In this document: piece after piece, positions 55,946 to 64,000 of the stretch
Layout of the letters: every line of letters starts with the position of its first letter
Position numbering within the stretch: position 1 is the stretch's first letter
IMG/VR virus record: IMGVR_UViG_3300036770_006627
Location: 1-64,000 of that record
DNA: 64,000 nt
Strand: one strand, 5' to 3'
Source of the DNA: a virus
The notes under the pieces: generated by a model
Database searches by the model: none
The model's input: only the letters and a program-made list of their open reading frames with translations
What the model was told of the DNA's origin: nothing
Position numbers and translations under genes: made by a program

Positions 55946-58780
55946 ATGTCGAGCTACGTTAAACCACAAGTTCTCGTTTTCCAGGAATTCCAGATCATCC
56001 CGACGGAGATCACGGAGCCGCTGCGCGCTCATATCTCCGGCCCGCACGCGATGCTCCATCGCTACAACGACGCGGACGAAAAACGAGATTGCCGTCTGGG
56101 CGCGTACGACTATCTGAACGACGCCTGCTACGCATGGCCGCGTCGTTTGCCGGGTTCGAACGTCGACGAGTCGTACACCAAGCTGTACATCGACGACGCG
56201 TTGCTGCTCTTCTACGAGCACATGCTCGGCGACACGTCGACCACGATCACCGCGGTCAGCGGTCGCACGAACTGGATTCAGTCGAGCGACTTGGCGTTCA
56301 AGAGCAATGGCGTGGCCTATCCGCGCAGCTCGGTCTTCAACGATCGCGATGTTCAGCGCGGCGACGTGGTTTATCTTCGCGCAGTCGACAGCGAGAGCTG
56401 CGAGGAAAAGGAACTGTGGACAACTGTCACCGGTTTCGCCAGCGAGCTGGTCGCGTCGCAGATCGAAGAGGCCGCGGCTGATCAGGACAATCAGGATGCC
56501 GTTGGGTCGACGAGCGCTACGCTCACGAAGATCGCGGGGCCCGATAACTGCATCGTGGCCTCGGTCGACGCTTCTGAGTACGACGGCCTCGTCGATGGCG
56601 ACATCGAAGAAGAGTACACAATCGAGGTTATCAAGAGCTCAGTCGTTGGTTGCGCGGCTGCTCGGCTGCGCGTCCGCTCGGCGAGTGGCAACGACGACGT
56701 GGCTGAGGTTACGCCCGAAGACTGGGGCACGCCGACGGCGATCGGTACCCGCGGGCTTACGGTGACATTCGATTACGATCCGTCGAGCGCTTGCTCAGTG
56801 GCGGCGGACGACGATAACGTCGCGCCGGACGCGCTAGTGACCGGCCAGAAGTGGCGCGTAGTCGTGGAGCAGGAGTTCACCAAGGTCGAAGCGACCTCGG
56901 GCGGCGACGGCTACGACGGCGACAAGAACGACGTCTACATCGTCGAGTGCACCAAGGGCGGCCTGTTCGACGAGAGCAGCCCGACCGGTTTTCCCGAGAT
57001 CACCGTTCGCACTGTGAAGGGTCTCGACTATTCGGGCCCGACCGAAGTCGTTGATCACAACGTGGCGGTGGCTATCGGTTCGCACGGTGTGACGATCACT
57101 TTCCACGGTGCAGATGCCGGTGATCCGGTTCCTGGGCTGCGTAAGGGCGACAAGTGGTACATCAATGCGGAATCGAGCCAGGCCGGACCTGTTCGGCGGC
57201 TGATCCTTCGCGACGATCTTCCGCTTGAAATTGCGTCGGCTTCTGACATCGAGCTGCGGCTGTTCATCAAAGACAACATTCAGGTGTCTGAGAACCGCAT
57301 CGGTTTTGCGCCGTTGAAGAACTACGCGCAGGAAGCAACGCAGATCTGTGTGCACGAGGGCATCGTCGCCTACCATCCCGAATGGACCGATAACGGCGTT
57401 GAACAGCCGCTCGACGTTCGTGGCGGTACGCTTTACGTCGAGTACCGCGAGTGGCTTAGCGATCTGACCGACGAGGTCAACAGCGTGCAGAGCGTGGCCG
57501 AGCTGGACAAGATTGCGGGTCAGCTTCACCCGGACAACCCGCTGAAGTGGGGCGTCTACAAGGCGCTTTCCAACAGCAACGGAACCGTGGTGAAGTACAC
57601 AGCGGTTCTTGAGCCGACGGATCTTGATAGCTGGGTTCAGGTTCTTGAGCGCATCAAGGGCCGGGACGACATGTATAACCTCGTCCCGATGACGTTTGAC
57701 GTTCGCGTTCACAACCTGTACGCCGCGCATATCAACGGTGAGTCGAACGAGTACGCCAACAACTGGAAGGCTGGTTTCTTCGCCTTGCAGGCGGTGACCA
57801 GCAAGCTCCTGGTTGGCGAAGGCGCGGCAATCACCGGCGTGGCCGGACTCACAATGCCCGAGCCGGTGCTGGCGACCTTGAGCGACGATCCGAACGCCAC
57901 CAATACGCAGTACACGCTGCTGCAGGTGTCCGAGGGAAGCGGCTACTTCGTTACGAACGAAGTGCAGCCGGGCGACCTCGTACGTTACCTGTACACGGTG
58001 GACGGTTTCGGCGAGGAACAGTATCAGGAGTTCGTTGTAGACGCGGTGCTTTCTGAAAATTCGCTGCTGCTTTACTCGGGCGCCGACGCTCCTGTGTCTA
58101 TCGCGCAGCGGGTCGAGGTGCATCACAATCTCAACCGCAACGAGATCGCTGATGACATCGCAACGCGGGCCGGTGCGTTTTCGAACCGCCGCGTCGCCGC
58201 AGTGTGGCCGGACCAGGTGGGCGAAGCAGGCACGCTTATGGCGGGTTATTACCTCGCCGCGGCGCTCGCGGGTCTTGCGTCGGGCGTGGTCCCGCAGCAG
58301 GGACTCACGAACGTCGAGGTTGCCGGTTTCGACGATTTCACGCGTAGTTACAAGTACTTCAACGAAACGCAGCTGAATCGGATGGCCGAGGCAGGAGTGT
58401 GGATCGTGACGGAGGACCGTGACGGCACGCCGCACACGCGGCACGCGTTGACGACGGACAATCTCGACCTGAATCGTCGGGAAGAGATGATCCGCCGCAA
58501 CGTGGACTCGATTTCCTACCTGTTCCTCCGTCGGCTCCGTCCGTACATCGGCCGGACCAATGCGACTCCGTCGATGGTGCGCCAGCTGGATTACGAGGTC
58601 ACGAAGATCATCGACTTCTTCAAAACCAACGGTAATACCATTGAGCTGGGCTCGCAGCTGATCGACGGCACGATCCGCATTTTGCGGATTCATCCGCTGC
58701 TGCGCGATCGGATCGAGATCGTTCTCGACCTGGTTGTTCCGGCCCCGCTCAATAACATTGAGCTTCATTTGGTCGTCTGA
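55946..58780 (+). CDS. Contractile tail sheath protein with duplicated insert domain
   Basis: 944 residues, long for a sheath. The C-terminal half is diagnostic: 'RRVAAVWPDQVGEAGTLMAGYYLAAALAGLASGVVPQQGLTNVEVAGF', 'LNRMAEAGVWIVTEDRDGTPHTRHALTTDNLDLNRREEMIRRNVDSISYLFLRRLRPYIGR'. The N-terminal half carries two related beta domains (~224-330 and ~331-415; 'YTIEVIKSS...TRGLTVTFDYD...GQKWRV' and 'YIVECTKGG...SHGVTITFHGAD...GDKWYI'), probably exposed on the sheath surface. Sheath proteins contract to drive the tube through the envelope. Confidence 0.9.
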   Translation: MSSYVKPQVLVFQEFQIIPTEITEPLRAHISGPHAMLHRYNDADEKRDCRLGAYDYLNDACYAWPRRLPGSNVDESYTKLYIDDALLLFYEHMLGDTSTTITAVSGRTNWIQSSDLAFKSNGVAYPRSSVFNDRDVQRGDVVYLRAVDSESCEEKELWTTVTGFASELVASQIEEAAADQDNQDAVGSTSATLTKIAGPDNCIVASVDASEYDGLVDGDIEEEYTIEVIKSSVVGCAAARLRVRSASGNDDVAEVTPEDWGTPTAIGTRGLTVTFDYDPSSACSVAADDDNVAPDALVTGQKWRVVVEQEFTKVEATSGGDGYDGDKNDVYIVECTKGGLFDESSPTGFPEITVRTVKGLDYSGPTEVVDHNVAVAIGSHGVTITFHGADAGDPVPGLRKGDKWYINAESSQAGPVRRLILRDDLPLEIASASDIELRLFIKDNIQVSENRIGFAPLKNYAQEATQICVHEGIVAYHPEWTDNGVEQPLDVRGGTLYVEYREWLSDLTDEVNSVQSVAELDKIAGQLHPDNPLKWGVYKALSNSNGTVVKYTAVLEPTDLDSWVQVLERIKGRDDMYNLVPMTFDVRVHNLYAAHINGESNEYANNWKAGFFALQAVTSKLLVGEGAAITGVAGLTMPEPVLATLSDDPNATNTQYTLLQVSEGSGYFVTNEVQPGDLVRYLYTVDGFGEEQYQEFVVDAVLSENSLLLYSGADAPVSIAQRVEVHHNLNRNEIADDIATRAGAFSNRRVAAVWPDQVGEAGTLMAGYYLAAALAGLASGVVPQQGLTNVEVAGFDDFTRSYKYFNETQLNRMAEAGVWIVTEDRDGTPHTRHALTTDNLDLNRREEMIRRNVDSISYLFLRRLRPYIGRTNATPSMVRQLDYEVTKIIDFFKTNGNTIELGSQLIDGTIRILRIHPLLRDRIEIVLDLVVPAPLNNIELHLVV

Positions 58781-58798
58781 GCTTAGGAGAAATCACAC

Positions 58799-59269
58799 AT
58801 GGCAGGTAGCGTTTTCACGCCCATTGGCGGCGCGGATCAGTATCACGCCGGTACTTTTCGCGCCGAGGACGTGGTTCTTTCGTGGACCGGCAATAGAAAC
58901 CTTGAGGGTCTTCTGGTACAGGAAGCTCAGTGGCGCTGCGCGCGTCAGGTGAGCATTCTGTACGAAATCGGCTCTCCAGCCGTTTACTACGTCGGTAACC
59001 GGCGCTCGGGCACGGCCCAGTTCCGCCGCGTCGTGGGCGGTAGAGAGTCTTTCAAGGATATGGCCCAGGCTTTCGGCAACATCTGCAACCCGCGTAACTT
59101 GGAGATTGACGCCCGCCAGAAGCCGTGCGGGCAGAATGTCATCGGCGGCGGCGTTAACTACACGTGCGTTGACGCCACGCTCAACGAGCTTGGCGGATCC
59201 GTCACCGCTGAAGGCGTTGTGATCAGTGAAAACATGAGTTTTGTGTTCATCGATCTCTACTACAAGTGA
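58799..59269 (+). CDS. Tail tube protein
   Basis: 156 residues, ATG 58799 with TTAGGAG upstream, right after the sheath as in most myoviruses. 'LSWTGNRNLEGLLVQEAQWRCARQVSILYEIGSPAVYYVGNRRSGTAQFRRVVG' and 'NYTCVDATLNELGGSVTAEGVVISENMSFVFIDLYYK' follow the beta-barrel pattern of tube proteins. A strong terminator follows, so sheath and tube form one unit. Confidence 0.82.
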   Translation: MAGSVFTPIGGADQYHAGTFRAEDVVLSWTGNRNLEGLLVQEAQWRCARQVSILYEIGSPAVYYVGNRRSGTAQFRRVVGGRESFKDMAQAFGNICNPRNLEIDARQKPCGQNVIGGGVNYTCVDATLNELGGSVTAEGVVISENMSFVFIDLYYK

Positions 59270-59300
59270 TCGGCGCGCGCGAGACAATCTGATGCCGAAT

Positions 59301-59333
59301 AAACGGCGGTTGCGCTAAGCGCAGCCGCCGTTT
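59301..59333 (+). terminator. Strong hairpin terminator after the tube gene
   Basis: A 15-pair stem (59301-59315 with 59319-59333; one G-U) around a TAA loop. The right arm ends in TTT, then ACGG. Confidence 0.75.
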
Positions 59334-59341
59334 ACGGTAAT

Positions 59342-59366
59342 AGGCGAAAGCCTGGGGCTTCGGCCC
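59342..59366 (+). promoter_or_regulatory. Tandem tetraloop hairpins before the spike gene
   Basis: AGGC-GAAA-GCCT (59342-59353) then GGGC-TTCG-GCCC (59355-59366): two short stems capped by GNRA and UUCG tetraloops in the leader of the gene at 59392. Possible 5' protection or translation control. Confidence 0.4.
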
Positions 59367-59391
59367 GCAACCTCACCGTGACTGGTGGACA

Positions 59392-62280
59392 ATGACCGCG
59401 CAGCCTCCCGGAAAGCCGGTTGGGGTTACTCCCCAGTCTGGCACGAACAACACGTACGACCCGACGCAGGCCGCCCGGCGGCTGCAAAACGCCACACAGT
59501 TTGGCAGCCGCACGGGAACGGCAGCTTACGGCGGGCAGCTCACGCCGGTAGCGGATCCAAATATAAACCTGGTCGGCTTCAAGACCGGGTTTCAGGACAC
59601 CGGGCGTGTTTGTGTTGGCTGGATCGTCGACGGCACGGCGATTGCCAATTGCTATCGGGTGCAGGTTGAAAAAGGCCGCGCTCCGATTATTGCCGCCTCG
59701 GTGACCAACACCAGCGCAGTCTGCTTCGGGGCGGCAGAGCTTAACACTTTTTCGCCCGGCACTCCCGTGGTCCTAATGGTCCACGACAAACTTTCTACCG
59801 GCTACATTCTTGGCGCTGTTCCTGGCGTGCTCGATGTCGGCAAGCGCGCTTACCACGACTACATTACACAAGCGTCGCGCAAGCGCGTTGACGACTGCCA
59901 CAAAAAGTACATTAAGCAGCCGCTCTCGGGCCAGGTAGTTGACTGGAGCGCCTGGCGCCCATTCGACGCAACGCTAGCCAGCGAATGGGGCGCGATTTCA
60001 ACCACGGGCCTTAAAGTCACGCTTGACGACTTTATGGTCCAAATGGCCGTGAATGAGTTCACGGGCGTGTTTGGGTTTTACCACGACTCGTTGTTGCGCA
60101 TCAGCGGTTACAACTTTCAAACGTGGACCGCAGGCCACGAACGCGACGCGTTTATGGACCAGGGTGAGTACAACGACTACCAGGGCTACTCGCCGTATCC
60201 GTGGGAACATTTTGGCCTGATCCAACCGGGCGGCCAGATGATTCAGGAGTACCCGCCTAACTGTTATCAGTGCTATGACGGCAAACCGTATTACGCGCAC
60301 TGGGAAAACAAACACGAATATCAGCAGCCATACCACCGCGCGCAAGAATTCTACGGCTATTTGGGGCAAGGCCGCCGATTTGTCGTGCAAGCGCCGCCGG
60401 AGGGCGTACAGCGGTGGATGTACAAAAAGGGCGCTACGGGCAGCCCGGGCAGCGTTTACGATTCCAATATCCAGAGCCGCGATGGCGCTGCGCCGAATTG
60501 CGACAGCGGCCCGGATAAAGACACCGCGTACGAAATCGAGGGCAAGCCGCCAATTGGTTTGCACGAAGATAATGTAGCGCTGGACGGGCGCCGATTTATC
60601 GCCAGCGCTAAGGGAATCACGATCAGCAAAAGAATGTTGTTGCCCACGCAGGTGCGCCTCAAACGGATCGAGGCGGGCGACGGCGATGACGCTGAAAAGA
60701 ATTACAAGGCCGCGTCACAGTTCGGCGCAGGGCCAGACCACGATATTACCGGCGACATCAAAACCAGCGGCGACCACCCGAATTTGCAGCGCGCCACCGC
60801 CGTACTAGATCTGCACGGTTACCTCTTTAACTACGCCGGACTGCATCCGTTCCACTGGCATTACAAGGACTACAAGACTTACGAACAAGACGAGTTGCCG
60901 TACGCTGAGTACAACCTCAAGGTGCCAGACTACACGAGCCTCAAAGGGTCGATGTACCTCGAACAACCCGAGCCAAAAAAGATTAAGGTCGATCACCGGT
61001 ACAACACGCAAGACTTCTACGAAACTGAGGCGTTCCTCTCAATCCTGGAAGACGGCAGCGTGGTTATCGGCGACGGTTATGGCGCTGAAATCAAAATGAG
61101 CGGCGGCATACTTACGCTCTCAGCGCCGGGCGACGTGTGGATCAAAAGCGGCCGCCATTCTCAAATCTGGTCCGGCGGCGACGCCATTATTCGCTCGAAC
61201 GGCACTGTGGACATCTCCACGACCGAAAAGAGCGTGCGCATCAAAAGCGAGAAAGACGTGCTCGTGCTGGCTGGCAATAAAGGCGGCCCGGGCGGCGTGC
61301 TTATTGAGAGTCGTTCCGAAGTGCAGGATTACGACTTCGAAGAGGTCGGCGACGATATTCGTTTTGGCGGCGTAGTGCTGCGCGCACCAGACTCGAATGT
61401 GGTGAGCCTGGCGCATCAAATCTATCTGCGCACCGGCGGCGGTGGTTCAACAATTGAACCGGGCAACATCACGATCGACGCCGGAAAAGGCGAGGCAGAC
61501 CTAGTCACGAAGAGCGACCAGCTTTTTCATTACATTGGCCAAAACGGCCAGATCGCGCATTTTTTCCGCGCCAGCGCCGACGACGATACGCAAAAAGCGA
61601 ATTATTTCAGCAAAGATTTCACGCTGGTTTGCGGGCCGCTCGGCTGCAACAAAGATTTGGTGGTCGACGGTAACGTACTGGCGCGCGGCAACTTGCTCGC
61701 CAGCGAAGGGCACGTTTTCACGCAAGAAGCAGCCAACGGTTTCATTTTCGTGGGGCCGTGCGACGGAAAGTGCCAGGCGCAGGTCGACGAGGGCGTTGAC
61801 AAAATACGCGCGTACATTGAAGACGTACTGCCAAACCTCGGCGACGCAGTTGACGAAACATACCTCGAAGGGTTGTGGTATGAAGACAAACAACCGGGCA
61901 ACGCGCGCGTGATCGACATCATGGAATTTTCTTTCCGTAACGACGAGCAATATCGCGTTCCAGATTTCATGCTTTACGAAGATCGTTGGCAGCAGTTGGC
62001 CCGGTTGGCTGGCAAAATCCCTGAACGTTGGACAGAAAAGTCTGTTGAAACAAAGGTTGCCGGAGAGACGTTTCCATTTCCAGGCAGGAAATGGCTGAAC
62101 GAAGAGCCAGCCTTCGCTGAGCAGGATTTCGAAATTGTCGAAATAATTGGCGACGGGTTGCGCGATAAACGGCGCAACAGCGGTTCCGGCGATTTGGCAG
62201 GCGAATACCGGCAACCGGAATTCAAAGAACCCGAACCACAGATCATCAACGGTACGTATCCGATTGTTGGCGTGGTTTAA
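59392..62280 (+). CDS. Baseplate hub/spike protein (gp5/VgrG-like beta-helix)
   Basis: 962 residues. N-terminal ~170 residues include an OB-like region ('FKTGFQDTGRVCVGWIVDGTAIANCYRVQVEKGRAPIIAASVTN', 'TPVVLMVHDKLSTGYILGAVPG'). From ~545-680 repeated short strands ('SVVIGDGYGAEIKMSGGILTLSAPGDVWIKSGRHSQIWSGGDAIIRSNGTVDISTTEKSVRIKSEKDVLVLAGN') form a triple beta-helix as in phage spikes and VgrG. A ~180-residue C-terminal domain follows. It probably pierces the outer envelope. No lysozyme motif seen. Confidence 0.75.
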   Translation: MTAQPPGKPVGVTPQSGTNNTYDPTQAARRLQNATQFGSRTGTAAYGGQLTPVADPNINLVGFKTGFQDTGRVCVGWIVDGTAIANCYRVQVEKGRAPIIAASVTNTSAVCFGAAELNTFSPGTPVVLMVHDKLSTGYILGAVPGVLDVGKRAYHDYITQASRKRVDDCHKKYIKQPLSGQVVDWSAWRPFDATLASEWGAISTTGLKVTLDDFMVQMAVNEFTGVFGFYHDSLLRISGYNFQTWTAGHERDAFMDQGEYNDYQGYSPYPWEHFGLIQPGGQMIQEYPPNCYQCYDGKPYYAHWENKHEYQQPYHRAQEFYGYLGQGRRFVVQAPPEGVQRWMYKKGATGSPGSVYDSNIQSRDGAAPNCDSGPDKDTAYEIEGKPPIGLHEDNVALDGRRFIASAKGITISKRMLLPTQVRLKRIEAGDGDDAEKNYKAASQFGAGPDHDITGDIKTSGDHPNLQRATAVLDLHGYLFNYAGLHPFHWHYKDYKTYEQDELPYAEYNLKVPDYTSLKGSMYLEQPEPKKIKVDHRYNTQDFYETEAFLSILEDGSVVIGDGYGAEIKMSGGILTLSAPGDVWIKSGRHSQIWSGGDAIIRSNGTVDISTTEKSVRIKSEKDVLVLAGNKGGPGGVLIESRSEVQDYDFEEVGDDIRFGGVVLRAPDSNVVSLAHQIYLRTGGGGSTIEPGNITIDAGKGEADLVTKSDQLFHYIGQNGQIAHFFRASADDDTQKANYFSKDFTLVCGPLGCNKDLVVDGNVLARGNLLASEGHVFTQEAANGFIFVGPCDGKCQAQVDEGVDKIRAYIEDVLPNLGDAVDETYLEGLWYEDKQPGNARVIDIMEFSFRNDEQYRVPDFMLYEDRWQQLARLAGKIPERWTEKSVETKVAGETFPFPGRKWLNEEPAFAEQDFEIVEIIGDGLRDKRRNSGSGDLAGEYRQPEFKEPEPQIINGTYPIVGVV

Positions 62281-62292
62281 AAGGAGTGCCCC

Positions 62293-63273
62293 ATGGACCT
62301 GGTCGATACACCGCACGTATCTGAATTCACCAAGAAAACACTTGGCCAATTCGGCTGGAAAGACGGCGACGCAATTCCCGCCGAACTGGGCCCGATGCTC
62401 GTTAAGTTGCGCGAGACGTTACCGCCGTCTCCGCGAACGGACGTGCTAGTTGACGTCGCCGCACTGCCACCCGCCACTGTCGAAGAAATCAAGCAAATGT
62501 TGGCGGCTGCGCGAGTCGCCGCCGCTGCTGCCGCAAAACAGCGGGCGGCTGACGCCGCGATGGAGCACTTAAATCCGGCGGCGCAGCAATTACTGCGTAC
62601 GCTCAAGGACGACGACGCGACCCCGCAGATCATCGACGATCGCGCCACAGTCACGGACGCGGCAACAGAACCGCGACCAGAAGAACGCGCCACGCCGCCC
62701 GAGGTGCCCGCAACATCGGCAGACACCACAGGCACGACGCCGATGGCAGTGTTGCCTTTTTGCCCGCGGTGCGGCTGGGACATGCGGCAACGGTTTGAAA
62801 TCGTACCCACCGATTTGGACAAGGAAGACTTCTTGGCAGCCGCGCTGGGAGGCACGAAATTCAAGCGGGACTATCCGATGTTTGGCGGCAAGATGGTGGT
62901 AATGTTTAACACCATTTTGGCAGATGAAAACAAGATGATTCACCGCCAGCTGGTTTTAGACCAGGAATCCAAGCGCATCGTGACGGAAGCAGAATGGTTT
63001 GTACAGATGCTCGAATACCGCATGGCGTTAAGCCTTGTGGCAATTGTTGACGCCAACGGTAAACCGACGGCGGTTGTTCCTGCGCTGGGCGAGCTTCCTG
63101 CGGTTGACGGAGAAAGCCCGATAGTCACTTTGACGAATTACGTGAACACCAAAGTTCTCGCTCACGAGGTTACCAGGCGACTTGTCGGACAGCACCTCCG
63201 ACAGTTTCAGCGTCTGGTAGAAGCCCTCGAAGCGATGGCGCTCGAACCGTCTTTTTGGAACGGGATCGCCTAG
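62293..63273 (+). CDS. Tail assembly chaperone/baseplate-type protein with CxxC
   Basis: 326 residues, ATG 62293 with AAGGAGTG upstream. Ala-rich helices (~55-110), a Pro/Thr-rich linker, then 'LPFCPRCGWDMRQRFEIVPTDLDKEDFLAAALGG' with one CxxC, and a helical C-terminus. It lies between the spike and the presumed tape-measure start. Its end overlaps a -1 frame that continues into the next gene, as in tail chaperone pairs, though I see no canonical slippery heptamer. Confidence 0.55.
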   Translation: MDLVDTPHVSEFTKKTLGQFGWKDGDAIPAELGPMLVKLRETLPPSPRTDVLVDVAALPPATVEEIKQMLAAARVAAAAAAKQRAADAAMEHLNPAAQQLLRTLKDDDATPQIIDDRATVTDAATEPRPEERATPPEVPATSADTTGTTPMAVLPFCPRCGWDMRQRFEIVPTDLDKEDFLAAALGGTKFKRDYPMFGGKMVVMFNTILADENKMIHRQLVLDQESKRIVTEAEWFVQMLEYRMALSLVAIVDANGKPTAVVPALGELPAVDGESPIVTLTNYVNTKVLAHEVTRRLVGQHLRQFQRLVEALEAMALEPSFWNGIA

Positions 63274-63281
63274 CGGCCTTA

Positions 63282-63662
63282 ATGGTGCGGGCCGCCGCAT
63301 CGGGAGCGATCGATTACTCCCGAGCCGATCCCAAAGATATCTATTGGAGAATTCGCCACCGCCTTGTCATCAAAGAAATGCAGCGGAGGAATGACGAAGA
63401 GCTGTTTGAGGCTGTACAGCGGCACTGGCTCGCATTTATTGCGCACGGCCGTTTGACGGAAGAAAGCTACGAGGACGTCAAAAAACGCGTGGAAACCGCG
63501 CTTATTGACCTGCAAAAAGTGATTTACCCGTGGGTCGCAATTGATCAATCGCGACCCGAAGCTGAAGGACAAAAAGATACAATAAAGCCTGAAATACGAA
63601 ACTTGATTGACCGCTATAAGCGCGCACAAGAACGGTGGCGACAGGAAACGCTTGAAAAATAG
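63282..63662 (+). CDS. Second tail assembly chaperone-like protein
   Basis: 126 residues if started at ATG 63282; the frame opens at TTG 63255 inside the previous gene, and neither start has a good SD. Helical and charged ('DPKDIYWRIRHRLVIKEMQRRNDEELFEAVQRHWLAFIAHGRLTEESYEDVKKRVETALIDLQKVIYPWVA'). It may be made by -1 frameshift from the upstream gene or by coupling. It contains a GATATC element at codons 18-21. Confidence 0.58.
   Translation: MVRAAASGAIDYSRADPKDIYWRIRHRLVIKEMQRRNDEELFEAVQRHWLAFIAHGRLTEESYEDVKKRVETALIDLQKVIYPWVAIDQSRPEAEGQKDTIKPEIRNLIDRYKRAQERWRQETLEK
63333..63344. repeat. GATATC palindrome, exact copy (AAAGATATCTAT), coding frame 0
   Basis: Codons 18-21 (K-D-I-Y) of the gene starting 63282, 51 bases after the ATG. 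Confidence 0.75.
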
Positions 63663-63670
63663 GTACGCGC

Positions 63671-64000
63671 ATGAACAGTTTCCGGCCGCCCAATTACTCT
63701 CCTGGCATGAATCAGGCGCTCATGGACGACCCCATGGCGCTGACCTTTATGATGTTTGGGTCGCCGCTTTTGCAACAAGCGGCTGGCCCGCAAAACTTCA
63801 TTCCGCATCTGGTCCCGTCGCAGGCGCTTTCGGACCAGTTTCTTGCCAGTCGCTACCAGCGCGACCAGCTCGCCGCGGCCGGAGCGAGCAATGAGCAGGG
63901 AAATGCCGCCGTAGCCTCGCGGTTTCTCGGGTTGCGGGCGCTGGTAACCGACTCCCCAGCGACAGATCTCAATCGCGAGCAGGCGGCCATGTTCGCCCAG
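63671..64000 (+). CDS. Start of a tail gene, possibly tape measure (3' partial)
   Basis: At least 110 residues from ATG 63671, open to the window end. 'MNSFRPPNYSPGMNQALMDDPMALTFMMFGSPLLQQAAGPQNF' then Gln/Ala-rich helical sequence ('YQRDQLAAAGASNEQGNAAVASRFLGLRAL'). Its position after tube, spike and chaperone-like genes fits a tape-measure protein, but the visible part has no diagnostic motif. Confidence 0.5.
   Translation, partial: MNSFRPPNYSPGMNQALMDDPMALTFMMFGSPLLQQAAGPQNFIPHLVPSQALSDQFLASRYQRDQLAAAGASNEQGNAAVASRFLGLRALVTDSPATDLNREQAAMFAQ

Noticed and set aside
56834-58768. 644-residue open frame on the minus strand
   Set aside because: Antisense to the tail sheath gene. It shows no family motif and is explained by codon bias of the real gene.
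59385-59669. 94-residue frame overlapping the start of the spike gene
   Set aside because: It is a shadow of the 962-residue spike gene in another frame, with no SD or motif.
16318-63344. Reading the GATATC repeats as a conserved K-D-I-Y protein motif
   Set aside because: Three coding copies use other frames and several copies are intergenic, so a peptide motif cannot explain the set.
1-64000. CRISPR arrays, insertion sequences, integrase or attachment sites
   Set aside because: I saw no regular spacer-repeat array, transposase or integrase motif, and no direct repeat next to the tRNA that would mark an attachment site.

Overview
The window looks like 64 kb of a large, GC-rich, tailed (contractile, myovirus-type) bacteriophage genome. 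Every gene I accept reads on the + strand, most are packed with overlapping stop/start codons (ATGA, TAATG), and the window holds tail fibres, holin-like proteins, a major capsid protein, a prohead protease, a tail sheath, a tail tube and a baseplate spike. It also carries its own bacterial-type multisubunit RNA polymerase genes, which points to a large or jumbo phage. The host cannot be fixed from the sequence. A few sigma-70-like promoters, Shine-Dalgarno (SD) sites and a peptidoglycan-binding domain only say that it is a bacterium. The genome continues past both ends: the first gene lacks its start and the last lacks its end.

Layout. 1-4.9 kb: tail fibres (one with an S74 chaperone domain) and small fibre-associated proteins. 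5-12.7 kb: accessory and virion genes, namely a zincin, a ferritin-like protein, Gly/Ala-rich membrane-like proteins, MazG, a cupin, PhoH, a PD-(D/E)XK nuclease, a Myb-like DNA-binding protein and tRNA-Asn. 12.7-22 kb: a second nuclease and then a glycan cluster (UDP-galactopyranose mutase, glycosyltransferases including GT9- and GT25-like, HAD proteins, a GH130-like propeller). 22-32.4 kb: a lysis/envelope region with two holin candidates, a membrane PAS protein, a 2H phosphoesterase-DUF5661 fusion, a matrixin metalloprotease, a papain-like protease and many small membrane proteins. 32.4-39.7 kb: RNA polymerase, as a beta/beta-prime-N fusion and a separate beta-prime-C gene. 39.7-51.6 kb: head genes (protease, scaffold-like, decoration, major capsid). 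51.8-64 kb: neck and tail genes (sheath, tube, spike, chaperone-like proteins, possible tape measure).

The strongest unexplained signal is a dispersed palindrome. AAAGATATCTWT occurs exactly 11 times (my hand estimate for chance is well under 0.01) plus three close variants. It sits in intergenic gaps and in coding sequence in all three frames. Two copies extend to the same perfect 16-bp palindrome, GCAAAGATATCTTTGC. It may be the binding site of a phage regulator, polymerase or genome-organising protein.

Other signals are at the RNA level. The SD sequence is displayed in a six-base hairpin loop (A[T/C]GGAG) before the capsid, decoration, sheath and another large gene. One hairpin sequesters the SD of mazG. 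Two intergenic regions (22.16-22.37 kb and 52.84-52.99 kb) are packed with hairpins.
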